Shown one piece after another: positions 4,405-6,755 of a DNA stretch of 6,755 bases. The stretch comes from Spirochaetaceae bacterium. Its GTDB lineage: Bacteria; Spirochaetota; Spirochaetia; Treponematales; Breznakiellaceae. Position numbers and translations under genes: made by a program. The number at the start of each line of letters is the position of its first letter. Positions within the stretch are counted from its first letter, which is position 1. A model generated the notes under the pieces. The model was not told the DNA's origin and made no database searches. It worked only from the letters and a program-made list of their open reading frames with translations. Location of the stretch: NCBI GenBank assembly GCA_031255315.1, contig JAIRSS010000273.1, positions 1 through 6,755 on the forward strand. Direction: 5' to 3'.

Positions 4405-6755
4405 ATGGAAGAAATCCCTACTGTCCACCAGGACATCCCGCCCGCCGTTGCTGGTTTTTCGCTCGAAACCCCCATATCCAGACTGGGTTTCTCCCAACGC
4501 TCCTTTAAGGCGCTCACAAAAAGCGGCTACAGTACGGTCGCGCAGCTTCTCACCCTTGATGAAGAAGCGTTATGGGCCATCAAGAACCTGGGCAAGAAAA
4601 GCATACGAGAAATCCGTATCGTTCAGGCGCAGTTACAGCGGCAACTCAAACCGGCGGCGGTTGGCCGCTTCAAACACGTTAGCGTTCCGGACTGCCGCTT
4701 TATCTATACCAGAGAAACCATTTATCCGACTGACTATATAGGCGTACTCGACATATCCATCGAAGCCCACACCATCCTCTACAACGCCGGAATTTTTTCC
4801 GCCGGCACACTGTTCAATCTGGAAAAAGAAGCCGTTTATAACCTTGCAAAAACCACTAAAAAAATTTCCGAAGAACTCCTCGCGTTTATCGCCCGGGAAA
4901 AGCCGCTCGCCGGCAAAATATTCGGTGATGAAGACCTTGCACCCTGCCTTCAAAAAAGGACGGAAGAACGCCGGGCGTACCGAATGGCCGTTCTTGAAGA
5001 ATCATACAGCAAGATACCCCGGAACCGCCTCAGTAAACCCCTAAGCCTTTTTCTGCACGGTAAGGGCGCAAAGACAATTCGGCGAGCGGCGGCCCGCCTC
5101 TCGCCGTTGCTTACAAAAGTTAAAACCCCGGGGGATCTTAAAACGATTTTCCCTCTAGTCGCCGAAACCAGCCTCTCCGGCGATGTAATCCGTCTACAGG
5201 AAGCGCTGGCTTTCAATTTGATTGACGCGCTTAACAAAACTTTTACGCCGTTTTTTATCGACCCCCGAAACGCCGCCTCCCTTGATATTTTATACCAGCG
5301 GGCAAGCGGCTTTACCTTGCAGGACATTGCGAGGAAGCGAAATCTGACACGGGAACGCATCAGGCAGATAGAAATAAAGAGCGCCGATAAACTAGTTGAC
5401 ATCATAAAAGACTTTCCGGTCAATATACTGGCCTTTATCTGTACCGAAACGGAAAGCAGCGATTACATCAGCGCCGGTTCCATCCGCGAATACCTTGGCG
5501 AATTTCGATACAACTCACAGATTGTTTATCTTTTGGAGAACGAAAATATTTACAAAGAATACCGGTACGACAGGCGGCATGACGTATTCTATCGTGCCGG
5601 CGTTGATCTTGATCTTTTCGCCCTCGATACTACGCGGTCCGTCAAAGAACAGGCGTTAAATGAAAAGGAAGTGGAAATAGGCAAAAAGATAGAAAATCTT
5701 CTTGTTGCAAAGAACCGTGCGCCATGCGCCTATGATGATATTTGCCAATTTACTGACAGCGAAGCATGCTGCGTCCGGGTTGGCAAGATTATACAGCGTT
5801 CAAACAATATCGTGGAAATCGAAAGACGCCGGTATGTACACCGTTCGCGCATCACCGGCATTGATGAAGCCGCCGTGAAACTGCTTGCGATATTGCAGAA
5901 CCAGTTCCGGCGGTTTCACGGCTATTCAAGCAGCCGCATTTTATTTGACGCCGCGCGTAGAGACCTCGCGCTGTTTATGCACGGCAACGGTCTGGAGACT
6001 GAAGCGCATATCTATATGCTGGCGAAGCATCTTTTTTCCAAGGAAAAAATTAACGGCCGCCATTTCTATTTTACCGAAGGATTGCATATTTGGGAAAATC
6101 AAACAGGCGTCCCTCTGAACAACAAAGGTATACTAATCAATCTCGCGAATGTTTCCGGCGGCATTATTATCAGAGAGGAAGTCGAAAAATACCTGGAGAA
6201 CTTGAAAATTTCAAAAAACATAATAATCACCAAGATACACGACACATCAGACCCGACATTTTATTTTTATACCGAGACAAGCTATGTTCTTTCCAAGTAC
6301 CTTCAAATAGACGGTGTGTTTATCGCCAACGTAAAAAAAGCCCTGGACATATTTTTTGAAGGCCGGGATTACATAATACCCGAACATATAGATGAAGGTT
6401 GGTTTGAAAAGCTGCCTCAATTACCGCTGGGGCTTTCATGGAACGTGCTCTTGTTGCAGGAAGTTATCAGATATAACGAGGCTATTGGCTATAAACCGCT
6501 GTTTTCATGCGTGGAGCAGTCGCCGTATAGATTATCCGGCGCTTTTGTTAAAAAAGATTCAGCGGCTACCCTGATTGACATAATATACGCCTATACCCAT
6601 AAAAACTTTGGACTCCCCTACAGGACTTCAACGGATAAATATAGGGTACTGTTGCGGCAAGCCGGATTTATTCACGGCGCGGAATGGTTTACCAGCATGC
6701 ACAAAGTTTTTAACGACCCTCGTTTTGCCTTTTCAAACGGGAACAAGAATATCCT
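4405..6755 (+). CDS. Large accessory protein: alpha-CTD-like repeat + sigma-70 region 4-like HTH + possible winged-helix-like tail (3' end outside window)
   Basis: An open frame of 783 codons without a stop runs past the right edge. Residues 22-72 closely resemble the RNA polymerase alpha C-terminal domain, including FSQRSFKAL and IKNLGKKSIREI. Residues 111-160 (LDISIEAHTILYNAGIFSAGTL) look like a second, degenerate copy. Residues 293-330 are sigma-70 region 4-like, with FTLQDIARKRNLTRERIRQIE matching the -35-reading helix-turn-helix. From about 350 on I see helical stretches ending in beta-wing-like pieces (RRRYVHRSRI, HFYFTEGLHIW, FYFYTETSYVL), possibly repeated winged helices. There is no alpha assembly domain, no sigma region 1-3, no signal peptide and no obvious enzymatic motif. 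The ATG at 4405 is the first start after an in-frame TGA at 4393; its ribosome-binding site is weak (AGAGAGG ends 17 bases upstream). The gene is more AT-rich than its neighbours, suggesting acquisition. DNA binding and an effect on transcription are inferred; the biological role is unknown to me. Confidence 0.85.
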   Translation, partial: MEEIPTVHQDIPPAVAGFSLETPISRLGFSQRSFKALTKSGYSTVAQLLTLDEEALWAIKNLGKKSIREIRIVQAQLQRQLKPAAVGRFKHVSVPDCRFIYTRETIYPTDYIGVLDISIEAHTILYNAGIFSAGTLFNLEKEAVYNLAKTTKKISEELLAFIAREKPLAGKIFGDEDLAPCLQKRTEERRAYRMAVLEESYSKIPRNRLSKPLSLFLHGKGAKTIRRAAARLSPLLTKVKTPGDLKTIFPLVAETSLSGDVIRLQEALAFNLIDALNKTFTPFFIDPRNAASLDILYQRASGFTLQDIARKRNLTRERIRQIEIKSADKLVDIIKDFPVNILAFICTETESSDYISAGSIREYLGEFRYNSQIVYLLENENIYKEYRYDRRHDVFYRAGVDLDLFALDTTRSVKEQALNEKEVEIGKKIENLLVAKNRAPCAYDDICQFTDSEACCVRVGKIIQRSNNIVEIERRRYVHRSRITGIDEAAVKLLAILQNQFRRFHGYSSSRILFDAARRDLALFMHGNGLETEAHIYMLAKHLFSKEKINGRHFYFTEGLHIWENQTGVPLNNKGILINLANVSGGIIIREEVEKYLENLKISKNIIITKIHDTSDPTFYFYTETSYVLSKYLQIDGVFIANVKKALDIFFEGRDYIIPEHIDEGWFEKLPQLPLGLSWNVLLLQEVIRYNEAIGYKPLFSCVEQSPYRLSGAFVKKDSAATLIDIIYAYTHKNFGLPYRTSTDKYRVLLRQAGFIHGAEWFTSMHKVFNDPRFAFSNGNKNI

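Noticed and set aside
4307..4741. 144-codon plus-strand frame starting after GGAG
   Set aside because: Beyond 4405 it overlaps the conserved alpha-CTD-like coding sequence in another frame, and its Cys/Leu-rich beginning resembles no known domain. Kept only as a possible leader effect.
4950..5423. 157-codon open frame on the minus strand
   Set aside because: It lies opposite the sigma-region-4-like coding sequence, whose motif is clearly real; Arg/Ser-rich shadow translation.
4405..6755. True RNA polymerase alpha subunit or complete sigma factor
   Set aside because: The alpha N-terminal assembly domain and sigma regions 1-3 are absent, and the length and C-terminal tail fit neither family.

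Overview
The window reads as bacterial chromosome in two parts that look different. Positions 1 to about 4060 are GC-rich and hold four recognisable housekeeping genes. From about 4061 the DNA becomes visibly more AT-rich and holds one very long accessory gene that runs off the right edge. The style of the proteins (especially the alanine racemase N-terminus and the mnmE-mnmG pair) is compatible with a spirochaete of the Treponema/termite-gut type. This placement is a low-confidence impression, and no rRNA or marker gene is present to settle it.

Left part: the 3' end of mnmE (GTPase) is followed after a single base by mnmG (FAD protein). Together these two proteins form the enzyme complex that installs the (carboxymethyl)aminomethyl group at C5 of the wobble uridine in certain tRNAs. 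Convergent to mnmG lies a small HIT-family nucleotide hydrolase gene (hinT-like, minus strand). Divergent from that, across 67 bases, is alr (alanine racemase, D-alanine for peptidoglycan). The hinT/alr gap is so short that the promoters I can propose for the two genes overlap and would give nearly leaderless transcripts.

Boundary, 4061-4404: this stretch has no convincing gene. It contains a perfect 15-bp inverted repeat with a 3-base loop (4088-4120), a GC-rich block resembling dispersed 'GTCATTGYGAGG...' intergenic repeats (4140-4215), and then an AT-rich leader with two possible promoters.

Right part, 4405-6755 (open at 3' end): a single uninterrupted reading frame of at least 783 codons. 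Its N-terminus looks like the RNA polymerase alpha-subunit C-terminal domain, followed by a second degenerate copy. A near-perfect sigma-70 region 4.2 helix-turn-helix lies around residues 303-330. After that comes a long tail, possibly several winged-helix-like units. It has neither the alpha assembly domain nor sigma regions 1-3, so it is not a normal RNA polymerase subunit. It combines two promoter-reading modules (UP-element type and -35 type) in one large protein. This is the most interesting object here and is plausibly the first gene of an accessory or mobile system continuing downstream; its role is not known to me.
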